Shown here in pieces: positions 18,937 through 28,073 of a stretch of DNA of 64,000 nt. How positions within the stretch are numbered: the first letter of the stretch is position 1; the number at the start of each line of letters is the position of its first letter. The stretch comes from Vibrio cidicii (GTDB lineage: Bacteria; Pseudomonadota; Gammaproteobacteria; Enterobacterales; Vibrionaceae): contig NZ_CP046804.1 of the NCBI RefSeq assembly GCF_009763805.1, forward strand, positions 2,604,001-2,668,000. Direction: 5' to 3'. Position numbers and translations under genes: made by a program. The notes below the pieces were generated by a model, which searched no databases, was not told the origin of the DNA, and saw only the letters and a program-made list of their open reading frames with translations.

Positions 18937-19710
18937 CTAGAGGGAAAAACCGTCATCCACGACGATATTCTGTCCAGTAACGTAACGTGATTGCTCTGAA
19001 AGCAAAAACAGTACCGAACCAACCACCTCTTCCACATCCAACATGCCAGCGCCATGCGTTTTATCTCTATAGGCTTGCAAAAACGCGTCGGGTTGATGGT
19101 CAAAAATACCGCCAGGACTAACACAGTTGATACGAAAACGGCTGTCATTGACGTAAGAGACCACGTATTTGTTGAGGTGTTGAATCGCAGATTTAATCGC
19201 CGCGTATTCGACTGGCATCGTCATTGGTGTGTTGTTATATATCTCGAACTTAGGTGCAACCACCCCATAAATTGAAGATATATTCACCAGCGAAAAAGGC
19301 TGTTGTTGACGCTTAAAGTACGCGGCACTCTGCTGCGTAAAGAGAAAGGCACTGCCAAGATGTAATGACAAATTCTCGTTGAAGCTCTCTAAACTGACAT
19401 CAAAAAAGTGCTTACCATAGGTCTTATTACGAGGGTAGGTTGCGTTGACCGCGCCATCGACGTGTTGAGCCTGCTGATTGAAGAACGCTTTGACACTCTC
19501 TTCTTTAGTCACATCCAACTCGCAACAGCGCAGCTTCTCATCTTGCAAGTCAACACCGAGCGAAGCAAGCCGTTCGCGCATCGCCTCCACATGAATATCG
19601 GCGGCGATGACGTGTGCGCCTTGCGTTAGCAAAGCCGGCACCAAACGCGTTCCAAGCAGGCCACCTGCACCCGCCACTACAATGGTTTTATTTTCGAGGA
19701 GCTTTTCCAT
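18937..19710 (-). CDS. ptmA: SDR-family oxidoreductase, PtmA type
   Basis: A 257-residue short-chain dehydrogenase. The cofactor motif is IVVAGAGGLLGTRLV, the active-site Tyr and Lys are in EYAAIKSAIQH, and the family end SRYVTGQNIVVDDGFSL is present. In Campylobacter jejuni, PtmA works with PtmF, PtmE and PgmL in the early, GDP-linked part of the legionaminic acid pathway, and the same set of neighbours (CMP-sugar synthetase, PtmF, PtmE) is found here. Start ATG 19710 overlaps the preceding gene's stop by one base (TAATG), so it is translationally coupled as the last gene of the operon. Confidence 0.8.
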   Translation of the reverse strand: MEKLLENKTIVVAGAGGLLGTRLVPALLTQGAHVIAADIHVEAMRERLASLGVDLQDEKLRCCELDVTKEESVKAFFNQQAQHVDGAVNATYPRNKTYGKHFFDVSLESFNENLSLHLGSAFLFTQQSAAYFKRQQQPFSLVNISSIYGVVAPKFEIYNNTPMTMPVEYAAIKSAIQHLNKYVVSYVNDSRFRINCVSPGGIFDHQPDAFLQAYRDKTHGAGMLDVEEVVGSVLFLLSEQSRYVTGQNIVVDDGFSL

Positions 19711-20400
19711 TATTGACGACCTCCAACAATCGCTTCTGCCAACATAAAATCGTAAATATCATCAATATCCACGGCGCGCTCTTTCGGTACTTCAATACTG
19801 GTGACGTTACCAGAAAAAAGACCGTAATGGTTCAAGACAAACTCGGGCGTGGTGGCATAAACAACGGTGGTGATATCAAACACAGCAGGTGCATCTTGAC
19901 GACGAGCCACTTCTCCCTGCGGCTTAATGACCAACTCAACCATGCCTGAGTCGGTCTGCTTGACCATATTGAAAAAGGGGCTGCGACTGGCTGGGGTAAC
20001 CGAGATACAGATATCTGCGCCCACGCTCATTCGCTGCTGGATGGCATTTTCGATGTCACTGACCGCCCGCAGAGGCGCTGTTGCTGGCAAGCTAATAAAG
20101 CCGTCAAAGTCGCCATAGTTTCGCACGTACCCATTCAATTGCATGCCGCCAAGAAAGCCACTCTGGACTGGTATCACTCGCCAGTTCAGCAGGACGGTCG
20201 ATCACGATCGCTCCGCCATTCCTCGCTACTTGCGCAATTTCGGCATCATCGGTGGAGACAAATACCTGCTCAATCGACTGAGCGGCCAACGCGCTGTCAA
20301 TCGAATAGTGCAGTAAGGGTTTGCCAGCAAGTGGTTTAATGTTTTTTCCTGGCAGCCCTTTTGAGCCGCCACGAGCAAAAATAAATGCATAGTTTTTCAT
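19710..20400 (-). CDS. legF: CMP-nonulosonic acid (CMP-legionaminic acid) cytidylyltransferase (frame broken by 1 base at 20118-20122)
   Basis: The N-terminal half starts MKNYAFIFARGGSKGLPGKN, the signature of CMP-sialic acid synthetases, followed by the STDDAEIA motif. The frame breaks at GAAAC on the coding strand (20118-20122). Removing one A gives WVRANYGDFDGFISLPATAPLR and restores a 229-residue protein, normal for NeuA/LegF/PtmB. The second half carries SLPATAPLR and the C-terminal acidic motif VDIDDIYDF. The enzyme activates the nine-carbon sugar with CTP before transfer. It lies between ptmF and ptmA. Confidence 0.88.
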
Positions 20401-20423
20401 TGGATAGGGACCCTTTACGCCAT

Positions 20424-21402
20424 CTAGCTCGCTGTGATGGGATAGCGCGTTTTGATTTGTGAAATCAGCTCAAGGCTTTTGGCCGCCTCATCAAGCGACA
20501 CACACTGATTGGGTTGGCGATGGATATGAGCAACGAAATCCAGCACCATCGCCGTGTACATTTGGTTTTTATCCCATTTAGGCTCACTGTAAAGTACCTG
20601 GGGGCCTTGTGGTGTAACAAATCGGATTTCATTGCCAATTAAGTCCCACTCCAGCGCCCCTTGGCTGCCGACAAAGCGGCATTGGCGATACGCTTTACGC
20701 TGCAAAAAATCGAGATGCAGGTGCACAACCGCGTTTTGCTCAGTACTAAGCAGCATATCGGCACTGTCTTCAACTTCCAGACCAAGCTCTTCGCTTTGGC
20801 GTAAAATAGCATGCTGCAAAGTCAGCTCGCCCAATAACCATTGGGTGTAATCAAACTCATGACTAAGCTCTAAAAGGGCGCCGCCGCCTAACGCTGCTCT
20901 GGCTGAAACACTCTCACGGTAATCTTTGCTCGGACGCCAATCAGGCAGATACTGGCCAATCTCGACATGAGCATGATAGACCTTCCCCAACATTGTAGAT
21001 GAAAGGTATTTTTTCATCTCGATCGCAGAAGACAAGTAGCGTAAGCAGTATCCTACAGCCACAGGCGTTTGGGATTGCGCGGCCGCCTCTTGTAGCGCTT
21101 TTAATTCGTCGAGCGTAGCGGTGACTGGCTTCTCAATCAGAACGGCAATACCCGCTTCAATCAAGGGGATGGCATGCGCCGCGTGAAAAGGAGCCGGAGA
21201 CGCAACAATCACCAACTGCACGTGCTGATCTACCAGTTTCTTCAACCGAACTAACGAGTTGATCCGCATCACTCACCACTGCTTGAGGAACACGCCCACT
21301 GGCCGACATGGCATAGAGCTGAGCATGAGGGAAAAGCTGTTTAAGGTTACGACGATGGCGAGTGGCAATATTGCCTAGTCCAATAACGGCAACGCGTTCC
21401 AT
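20424..21402 (-). CDS. ptmF: Gfo/Idh/MocA-family oxidoreductase, PtmF type (frame broken by 1 base at 21236-21240)
   Basis: Starts at ATG 21402, overlapping the stop of ptmE by one base. The Rossmann motif is VAVIGLGNIATRHRRNL. The frame breaks at GAAAC on the coding strand (21236-21240). Removing one A gives VSSVEELVDQHVQLVIVASP and 325 residues. The EKPVTATLDE motif, with the conserved lysine, and a C-terminal domain with GALLELSHEFDY are typical of the family. In Campylobacter, PtmF and PtmA together provide an alternative route to the glucosamine phosphate used for GDP-GlcNAc. I infer the same role from cluster composition. Confidence 0.8.
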
Positions 21403-22464
21403 TAGTCCAGCCCCAAGGTATGAATGTCGGCCTGAGCGCGGTTGAAATCGTCCATTCGACCAATATCCAGCCAATATTCGTGGATCGGGAACATCAAAAT
21501 CTTATCTCGCTCTTGCATATGCTGCTCAAGCAGTGTTGGCATATCAATGCGATAATTTTCTGGTACCGATTGAATCACCCGTGGCGAAACCACATAAATG
21601 CCCGCGTTGACAAAAAAGCGCTGAATGGGCTTTTCCACCATACTCGTGATTTTATTGCCTTCGCCGTTGATCACACCGTAGGGAATTTGATAGTCGTATT
21701 CGCGAACACACATGGTTGCGTCGGCGTCATGACTGACGTGAAAATCCAGCAAGCGCTGAAAATCCACTTTGGTCAGTACATCACCATTCATCATGATCAG
21801 CGGTAAGCCTTCGGGCAGATCTTTCGGCAATAGACCAAGTGCTCCACCTGTGCCCAGCGGTGACTGCTCATGCACGTAAGTAATATTCACCCCAAGCTCG
21901 GAACCATCGCCAAAATGCGCTTGAATCAACTCAGGCATATAGTGAGTCGAGATATAGAAATTGACAAAGCCCGCTTTGATAAAACTGCGGATCACCGTTT
22001 CAAGGATCGGCTTATTGCCGATTTTAAGCATTGGCTTGGGACACTTGTCCGTCAAAGGACGTAAACGGGTGCCAAATCCACCCGCCATCAGAAATACCGG
22101 ATTTTGATATTTCGGGCGATGCAATGCACCATGTAAGGTTTCAAGACCCACCACTTTTCCTGCTTCATCCAGAAGCGGGATGGAGAGGATGCCCTTTTTC
22201 TCCATCAACTCGATCAATAGATCTCTGCGGGTTTCCGGCTTGAGCCGTCGTGGGAGATAAATTCATCACCAAAGAAACGGGATCTGCCAGTGTCAGATTT
22301 TTGAGTAAACCGCGACGAATATCCCCATCGGTCACTACGCCGACCAAATGTTGATTGTTGTCAACGACTAGCGCCACTCTAAGGGCTTCATTGTTGATAA
22401 TCTCCAGTGCATCACGAATCGAGTTGTCTGGTTTAATCAATACATTGTTCCAGCAGTAGCTCAT
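21402..22464 (-). CDS. ptmE: Nucleotidyltransferase with N-terminal CBS pair, PtmE type (frame broken by 1 base at 22231-22235)
   Basis: The first 120 residues are two CBS motifs (LRVALVVDNNQHLVGVVTDG and LSIPLLDEAGKVVGLETLHG). They precede a sugar-1-phosphate nucleotidyltransferase with the pyrophosphorylase signature GGFGTRLRPLTDKCPKPML. The frame breaks between the CBS motifs at GAAAC on the coding strand (22231-22235). Removing one A gives AQAGTRRDLLIELMEKK and a 353-residue protein. CBS plus transferase is exactly the PtmE architecture. PtmE makes GDP-GlcNAc for the legionaminic acid route, so a GDP-linked rather than UDP-linked start is likely here. Confidence 0.85.
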
Positions 22465-22480
22465 GAAATATCCTTGAATT

Positions 22481-23128
22481 CTAATTATTTTCTTTAAGAT
22501 AGGTACGGGCAGGGTAGCAGGTATAATTCTTCATCAGCGAGCGATTCACTATGGATCCAGCCCCAACGACGCTCTGAGATTCTAAAACTAAACCTTGAAT
22601 CACGGTTGCATTCGCACCGATGTAAACCGCTTCGCGCGTGCATACCGCACCACACAGAGTCGCACGTGGCGCAATATGGTTATAAGCGCCGATTTGACAA
22701 TCGTGCTCAACCAAAGCGCCGCTGTTCACTATGGTATGTTCACCAATAACTGCGCCAGTTTGCACTCGAGCCCCTGACAAAATCTGCGCGCCAGAGTGGA
22801 TGGTCGCAAACCGTGACACATGCGCGTCACTGGCGATCACCGTTTCAAACTGATAACCGAGTTCGAGAAACTGCTGATTGACTTGCTGACGCAGCATGGA
22901 GCGAGGCATCATGCCAATTCCGTTTACCAGCCGCACACTATCTGGAGAGAAGCGTGCAATATCCTCATCTTGGGTAAGATGGGGAATGCCAGCCAATACC
23001 GCCCGTGATGAAACGTCATCAGGGCAAATGATGGCAAATATTTCTCGTCCTTGGTCAAGTAAGATATCAGCCAAAACACTAGCGTGTCCGCCTCCTCCAA
23101 TCAAAACAAGCGGTAATGATTTATTCAA
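22481..23128 (-). CDS. legH: Acetyltransferase of the NeuD/PglD/LegH family
   Basis: A 215-residue protein with an N-terminal Rossmann-like nucleotide-sugar domain (LVLIGGGGHASVLADIL) and a C-terminal left-handed beta-helix of hexapeptide repeats (GAQILSGARVQTGAVIGEHT, GANATVIQGLVLESQSVVG). Family members N-acetylate the 4-amino group of a nucleotide sugar (PglD, LegH) or O-acetylate sialic acid (NeuD). The start is TTG 23128, inside the end of legI (8-base overlap). In a Leg cluster the expected role is N-acetylation of the 4-amino-6-deoxy sugar made by LegB and LegC, but an O-acetyltransferase cannot be excluded. Confidence 0.75.
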   Translation of the reverse strand: MNKSLPLVLIGGGGHASVLADILLDQGREIFAIICPDDVSSRAVLAGIPHLTQDEDIARFSPDSVRLVNGIGMMPRSMLRQQVNQQFLELGYQFETVIASDAHVSRFATIHSGAQILSGARVQTGAVIGEHTIVNSGALVEHDCQIGAYNHIAPRATLCGAVCTREAVYIGANATVIQGLVLESQSVVGAGSIVNRSLMKNYTCYPARTYLKENN

Positions 23129-24195
23129 TGATCAAATCTCCGACTTGGTAATCTCGACTTGCCTTGCGCTCGAGCATCTCCCAATACTGATAAGGTGACA
23201 TGCCGTTACCCGGGCGCTTAATCGTCACGTTATCTGCACAAAAGGCATCGCCTGCTTGAATCGCTTGACTTGCCACCAAGCTTTTACGTACCACCGCTTT
23301 GTTTTTCACTTCCGAAACGGTCGGCGATTTTACCGCCGTGCCCAGCGCCACTTCCACTTGGCGAATCGCTTTCACCATCGCGGTCAGTTCATCGGGTTCA
23401 AGTGAAGCCTTGTGATCGGGGCCTTCCATATTTTTATCAAGGGTAAAGTGTTTTTCAATCAACACCGCGCCACGCGCCACCGCAGCAATCGGGATGGTGA
23501 TCCCTTCGCTGTGATCAGAATAACCCGCCGGCAATTCAAACGCCCTGCCGAGCGTATCCATTGCTCTAAGGTTGATTTCTGCCATCGGTGCGGGATATTC
23601 GGTGGTGCAGTGCAGGATGGTCACTTTTTCTTTAAGGGCTTTTTGCCCCGCCTCAGAGGCGTAAGCTTGCTGAAACGCCAGTTACCGACGGTGCAACGTG
23701 ATCCGCTGCAGTATAGCCAAAAGCCATGACGCCCAATGCCATTTCGATCTCGGCCAGTGTCGCCATCCCGGTGGAGACAATCAAATCACAGCCGGTGCGC
23801 GCATGCTCAAGGACTAATGGCGCATTGGTCAACTCACCAGAAGGCAATTTCAGTCGCGTTAAACCAAGATCATTAACGAGGAAATCTAAGCTTTCAGAAT
23901 CAAAAGCGGTCGAAAGGAACTCAATACCCAGTGACTCACAATGTTTGACTAACTGGTGATGAGCAGCATAGGACAGCTCAAGACGGCTGAGCATGGCCAA
24001 TTGCGACTCTTGCTTTTGTGTATTGGCCACTTGGTAATCAGCTTGCTTGGCTTGTTCAGTGACTAAGTTCTTCGCTTTAAAGGTTTGAAACTTAACAATA
24101 TCGGCGCCAGCTTGATGTGCAGCATCGACGAGTTTAAACGCCAGTGCTTCGTCGCCATTATGGTTTACACCCGCTTCTGCAATAATAATGGTCAT
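23121..24195 (-). CDS. legI: Nonulosonic acid synthase NeuB/LegI (frame broken by 1 base at 23672-23676)
   Basis: The start ATG 24195 overlaps the preceding stop (ATGA). The first part has IAEAGVNHNGDEALAFKLVD and VKFQTFKAKNLVTEQAKQADYQ, standard for NeuB-type synthases that condense PEP with a six-carbon sugar. The frame breaks at 23672-23676, where the coding strand reads GTTTC. Removing one T gives APSVTGVQQAYASEAG and 357 residues. The C-terminal part has the catalytic LHCTTEYPAP and GLxDHS-like YSDHSEG motifs, and a SAF (antifreeze-like) domain (VASQAIQAGDAFCADNVTIK). It makes the nine-carbon acid, probably legionaminic type given LegB, LegC and PtmE nearby. Confidence 0.9.
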
Positions 24196-24860
24196 AAAAT
24201 TTCCTTAATCAACATAAATGCTTCAGCCGCTTTAGCATTGCATTGAGCACCACGAACATAAGCTAAAGATTGCAAAGCTTTCCTTGAACGAGGAAATGGA
24301 AAATCCCCGACTTCAGATTCAAATATTTCAAGAATATCGAGCTTCTTAGCTAAATATGGCTCTATATCGATAAAAACATTAGGTCTAAAACCACCATCCT
24401 CTGGTTTCATACCGAAGTCCGTTTCAGACATCGTTTCATAAACCATGACTTTTTTAACAAACGGATATCTAAATGACTTAGTGGCGGACATAACAGCATC
24501 AAACACAATTTCATGGTCGCTGTGAGCATCATTTCGATAAACAGAGAACACAATCTCTGGCTTGATATCGCTAATAACATTACAAATTGGACCAATCACC
24601 TCTGCCTTAGCTAAGGTTTCTAAACGAGCAGGAGGTAAATTCAATTCATGAGTCGCACTAAAACCATACTGTTTGGATACCTTTAGAATCTCATCACGTC
24701 TCGATTCGATCTGAGTAACTGAGTATCCAGTCTCTTCCGTCATCCCTGTAACGAGCAACCAATGCACTTGGTAGCCTTGCTCGATGAGCTTTAAGATAGT
24801 GCCACCGCAACCCAATGTTTCATCATCTGCATGAGGAGCAACAACTAGAACCGTTTTCAT
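24192..24860 (-). CDS. PIG-L family deacetylase
   Basis: A 222-residue enzyme starting at ATG 24860, overlapping the previous stop as ATGA; the longer upstream start lies inside the neighbour. The zinc-binding motif of the LmbE/PIG-L family is clear: VVAPHADDETLGCGGT at the N-terminus and HSDH in the middle. Such enzymes remove N-acetyl groups from GlcNAc-type sugars. PIG-L deacetylases are not part of the standard six-enzyme Leg route. Tight coupling with the following formyltransferase-like gene suggests deacetylation followed by a different N-acylation of the same nitrogen. That is inference. Confidence 0.85.
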   Translation of the reverse strand: MKTVLVVAPHADDETLGCGGTILKLIEQGYQVHWLLVTGMTEETGYSVTQIESRRDEILKVSKQYGFSATHELNLPPARLETLAKAEVIGPICNVISDIKPEIVFSVYRNDAHSDHEIVFDAVMSATKSFRYPFVKKVMVYETMSETDFGMKPEDGGFRPNVFIDIEPYLAKKLDILEIFESEVGDFPFPRSRKALQSLAYVRGAQCNAKAAEAFMLIKEIL

Positions 24861-25747
24861 AAATAATCCCCTTTTGCGATATCTCCACATTCGATATCAA
24901 ACAACCAAATCGCCTCAGTGCCAGCTGTTTTAACTAATAGAGCATCGCAAGTTCTATCAAGAACTTTTCCTGGTTCGATGTTTAAAGGATAACTTTCCGA
25001 AGCAATCATACTTTTTTTAACGACGATGGACCCTTGACCAAATACAAGCTCTGCTCCGGGATATGGTGGTGCCAAAGCTCGAACTAGGTTATGGATCGTT
25101 TCAGCACTCATTCGGAAATCAATCATACCGTCTTTCCGGTTTCTCTTGCGCCAATATGTTGCTTGACTATGATCTTGTTCTTCAAAGGTTAAAAGTCCAT
25201 TGACTAGATCTTCACCAAGCTTTGCGAGTTGTATCTTAGATACACGCAAAATTTTCTCATATAAGCTTGTTGCATTGTCATCTGGTTCGATTGATATGTG
25301 GACTTGATTGGCAATTGGTCCAGAATCAGCACCTGTATCCATCAAAAAAAATGTGGATGCCGTTTCTTCCAAACCTAATGCCAATGCCCAGATAATAGGA
25401 TGCCGACCACGGTTAAGGGGTAAACTCGCAGGATGAAAACCAATAACCCCTATACGAGGCAGGGTCAAAATGCTCTCATCAAGCAGATAGCTCCACCCAA
25501 TACAAAATATGACGTCAAGATCAAAAGATTCTAAAAATTTAACTGATTCAGTGCGCGCTTTTGGATCCTCAAAATGTATCGGAATTCCATTTATGTAACA
25601 AAGGTCTGTTAAATCACAAAAATCTGCATTAACCGTCGATTTATCGCGAGTCACTACAGCAGAAACAGTTAAACCATCTACACCTAGTAACGTTTCAAGT
25701 GCAGCCCGACTCGAATCGACACACCCAATAAAGCCAACTTTCATCAT
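24857..25747 (-). CDS. Formyltransferase-family protein (sugar N-formyltransferase-like)
   Basis: A 296-residue protein of the methionyl-tRNA formyltransferase superfamily. The N-terminal part is Rossmann-like (KVGFIGCVDSSRAALETLL). The core motif reads GFHPASLPLNRGRHPIIWAL, with His105 and a downstream Asp in LMDTGADSGPI. The Asn two residues before the catalytic His in the classical Asn-His-Asp triad is Gly103 here, so the chemistry needs testing. The C-terminal region (about 200-296) fits the small OB-like domain. Known sugar members use N10-formyl-THF to formylate amino sugars. It is sandwiched between legG and the PIG-L deacetylase, giving a probable deacetylate-then-formylate pair for a Leg nitrogen. 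Confidence 0.8.
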   Translation of the reverse strand: MMKVGFIGCVDSSRAALETLLGVDGLTVSAVVTRDKSTVNADFCDLTDLCYINGIPIHFEDPKARTESVKFLESFDLDVIFCIGWSYLLDESILTLPRIGVIGFHPASLPLNRGRHPIIWALALGLEETASTFFLMDTGADSGPIANQVHISIEPDDNATSLYEKILRVSKIQLAKLGEDLVNGLLTFEEQDHSQATYWRKRNRKDGMIDFRMSAETIHNLVRALAPPYPGAELVFGQGSIVVKKSMIASESYPLNIEPGKVLDRTCDALLVKTAGTEAIWLFDIECGDIAKGDYL

Positions 25748-25750
25748 GCC

Positions 25751-26911
25751 CTACTTAATGTCAAAGAACGATTTAAACACGAGTTCATTCAAGTTCTCAC
25801 TCAGAATGATATTTAAAATCTTGCTAGAGCTACCGCCTTCACCATAAGGATTTACTGAATTGCGGCACTTCTCTCTAAATGAAGTACTCAACGCTTCAGT
25901 GATTGCTCTCTGTATTGAGGCTCTGTTACCGTCGCAACTGATCACGGTATTTCCAGCAATACGACCCTTTTGGCGATCCCCAATGTTTATGGTTGGAATT
26001 TTGAATGTAGGAACTTCAATAAGGCCACTTGATGAGTTTCCGATCACCAAATCACAATGCTTAAGTGCACTCAAATACCTCAATTGTCCGAGAGACTGAA
26101 CCAATAATACTCTTCCAGGAAATTCACGAGAAAAATCGTCCAACAATGGAATCAATGCACGTCCGTGAGTATCTGCATTGGGGTAAGTTATCAGAAACTT
26201 ATGCTCCGTATACTCACGCAATGCAGCCAAGAGTTGTTTAAGGTCTTCTACTGCACCATCGCGGCTCAATGTCACTGGATGATAAGTTACAACCATGTAC
26301 GGCACGTCAGTAAGGTCAAACTGAATAGACTCCGATAAAGCTTCACGCGATAAAAGCTCTAATGCCCTGATGCTATCAATTCCTGGTGCGCCGACGTTCA
26401 ACACGCGCGCGGGATTTTCACCAAGTTGAATTACACGCTGCCTATATTCTTCAGTAGCCGTAAAATGCAGATGAGACATTTTCGTTATCGAATGACGCAC
26501 AGCTTCATCAATCAGCCCCTCCGTCGTTTCTCCTCCGTGAATATGCGCAATCGGTATTTGTGCCACCATCGCTGCCTGACAAATAGCCATGGATTCAAAT
26601 CTATCACCCAAAATAACTAATAGATCAGGTTTTGCTCTTTCAAACGCATCCGCAGCGCAGATAAGAGCCAGCCCCATAGATTTAGCAATACCAACAGGTG
26701 TATCCGAAGATAAAAGAAACTCCAGTTTCTCGGTTACGGGGAAGCGGTCTGATTCGATTTGCGCTATCGTTTTTCCAAATTCTGGAGACAAGTGCATTCC
26801 GCCTACAAACAACTGAAGCTCCGCTTCAGAAGACTCATGCAGCCCCTTAATAATCCAATACAAGAGTCCATATTCAGCTCGAGTGCCTGTAAATACAGCT
26901 ATTTTTCTCAT
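25751..26911 (-). CDS. legG: Hydrolysing NDP-N-acetylglucosamine-type 2-epimerase (NeuC/LegG)
   Basis: A 386-residue GT-B-fold protein starting MRKIAVFTGTRAEYGLL, the signature of NeuC, LegG and related hydrolysing 2-epimerases. Further family motifs are ILGDRFE, IAHIHGGETTEGLIDEAVRH, VTYHPVT and GNSSSGLIEVP, and the uridine- or guanosine-binding DRQKGR. In Leg synthesis it inverts C2 and releases the nucleotide to give the six-carbon 2,4-diacetamido sugar for LegI. It is 2 bases from legC and 3 bases from the formyltransferase-like gene, within one operon. Confidence 0.92.
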   Translation of the reverse strand: MRKIAVFTGTRAEYGLLYWIIKGLHESSEAELQLFVGGMHLSPEFGKTIAQIESDRFPVTEKLEFLLSSDTPVGIAKSMGLALICAADAFERAKPDLLVILGDRFESMAICQAAMVAQIPIAHIHGGETTEGLIDEAVRHSITKMSHLHFTATEEYRQRVIQLGENPARVLNVGAPGIDSIRALELLSREALSESIQFDLTDVPYMVVTYHPVTLSRDGAVEDLKQLLAALREYTEHKFLITYPNADTHGRALIPLLDDFSREFPGRVLLVQSLGQLRYLSALKHCDLVIGNSSSGLIEVPTFKIPTINIGDRQKGRIAGNTVISCDGNRASIQRAITEALSTSFREKCRNSVNPYGEGGSSSKILNIILSENLNELVFKSFFDIK

Positions 26912-26912
26912 A

Positions 26913-28061
26913 TTACTTAACCTTTAGAGGGGTGCTAGGAAGGTTAACCAAATGCGCCTCAATAAATTCCGAATGAGTAAGATCCCCACGCAGGGCTTTT
27001 TTGAACATTGGTAAACGGTGCATTAACTGCCAAATTGGGCGAGTCATTACGCCAGCTGCATTAGTTTGCTCTAGCAGTTCATTGCGCTGCTGTGCATCCG
27101 CGCAAATGATGGCATTGAGCCAGTAGTTCGACTGCGCGTATTCTGGCTCGACCACAAACGTGACATCGCTGCCCGCAAAAAACGCTTGGTATTCCTGCGC
27201 CAATTGGCGTTTTTGCGCCAGATAGCGTTCCAGCACTTCCATCTGCGCGCAGCCCAGCGCCGCATTTAAGTTCGGCATGCGGTAGTTAAACCCAGGCTCA
27301 TCATGGAAGAACTCATACGGGTGCGGCACTTTCGCCGTCGTAGTCACATGCTTAGTGCGTCTGCCCGCTTCTTCCGTGCCACACAGCACCATACCGCCGC
27401 CACCCGTGGTAATGATTTTGTTGCCGTTGAAGCTCACCGCACCAAATTCACCAAGCGTTCCGGTGTGTTTGCCCTTGTAAAACGAGCCTAGACTTTCTGC
27501 TGCGTCCTCGACTAACGTGATGTGCCATTTCGAACAAACGGCAACCAGTTCATCCAGTTCGACAGGATGACCGAAGGTGTGCATCGGCACCACCGCTTTG
27601 ATTCTTCTGCCCGTTTGCTTATGGATGCAACCTGCCTCAGTGACTTCTGCATACTCTTCCAAGAAGGCATTCACCGCTTTAGGACAAAGGCCCAGACTCA
27701 CAGGCGATACGTCAACAAAAATCGGCTCGGCCCCCATATGATAAAGCGCATTGCAAGTTGCAACGAACGTCAGCGCTTGGGTGATCACCAAATCGCCCCG
27801 CTCAACGCCCGCCATGTACAACGCAGCGTGCAGCGCTGCGGTGCCATTAACAGTGGCAACCGCGCGGGCGCTGCCAGTAAAGGCTTCCATCTTGCGCTCA
27901 AACTCATCGACAAACTTACCGACGCTCGATACAAAGGTGCTGTCAATGGTTTCCATTACATACGCTTTCTCATTGCCCGCAAAAGTAGGGGCATGCAATG
28001 GAATAAAATCTTGGGTTTGGTATTGGTCGCGTACAAACTCAACCAGTAACTGTGCGTTCAT
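26913..28061 (-). CDS. legC: DegT/DnrJ/EryC1-family aminotransferase (LegC type)
   Basis: A 382-residue PLP-dependent sugar aminotransferase. The catalytic lysine is in SFNGNKIITTGGGG, with the substrate or PLP-binding regions VNGTAALHAALYMAG and LVEDAAESLGSFYKGKHTG. In LegBC systems it converts the 4-keto-6-deoxy intermediate made by LegB to the 4-amino sugar. It follows legB by 12 bases and precedes legG by one. Length and motif set match LegC/NeuC-linked aminotransferases of other Vibrio nonulosonic acid clusters. Confidence 0.9.
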   Translation of the reverse strand: MNAQLLVEFVRDQYQTQDFIPLHAPTFAGNEKAYVMETIDSTFVSSVGKFVDEFERKMEAFTGSARAVATVNGTAALHAALYMAGVERGDLVITQALTFVATCNALYHMGAEPIFVDVSPVSLGLCPKAVNAFLEEYAEVTEAGCIHKQTGRRIKAVVPMHTFGHPVELDELVAVCSKWHITLVEDAAESLGSFYKGKHTGTLGEFGAVSFNGNKIITTGGGGMVLCGTEEAGRRTKHVTTTAKVPHPYEFFHDEPGFNYRMPNLNAALGCAQMEVLERYLAQKRQLAQEYQAFFAGSDVTFVVEPEYAQSNYWLNAIICADAQQRNELLEQTNAAGVMTRPIWQLMHRLPMFKKALRGDLTHSEFIEAHLVNLPSTPLKVK

Positions 28062-28073
28062 TCTTCTTCACCC

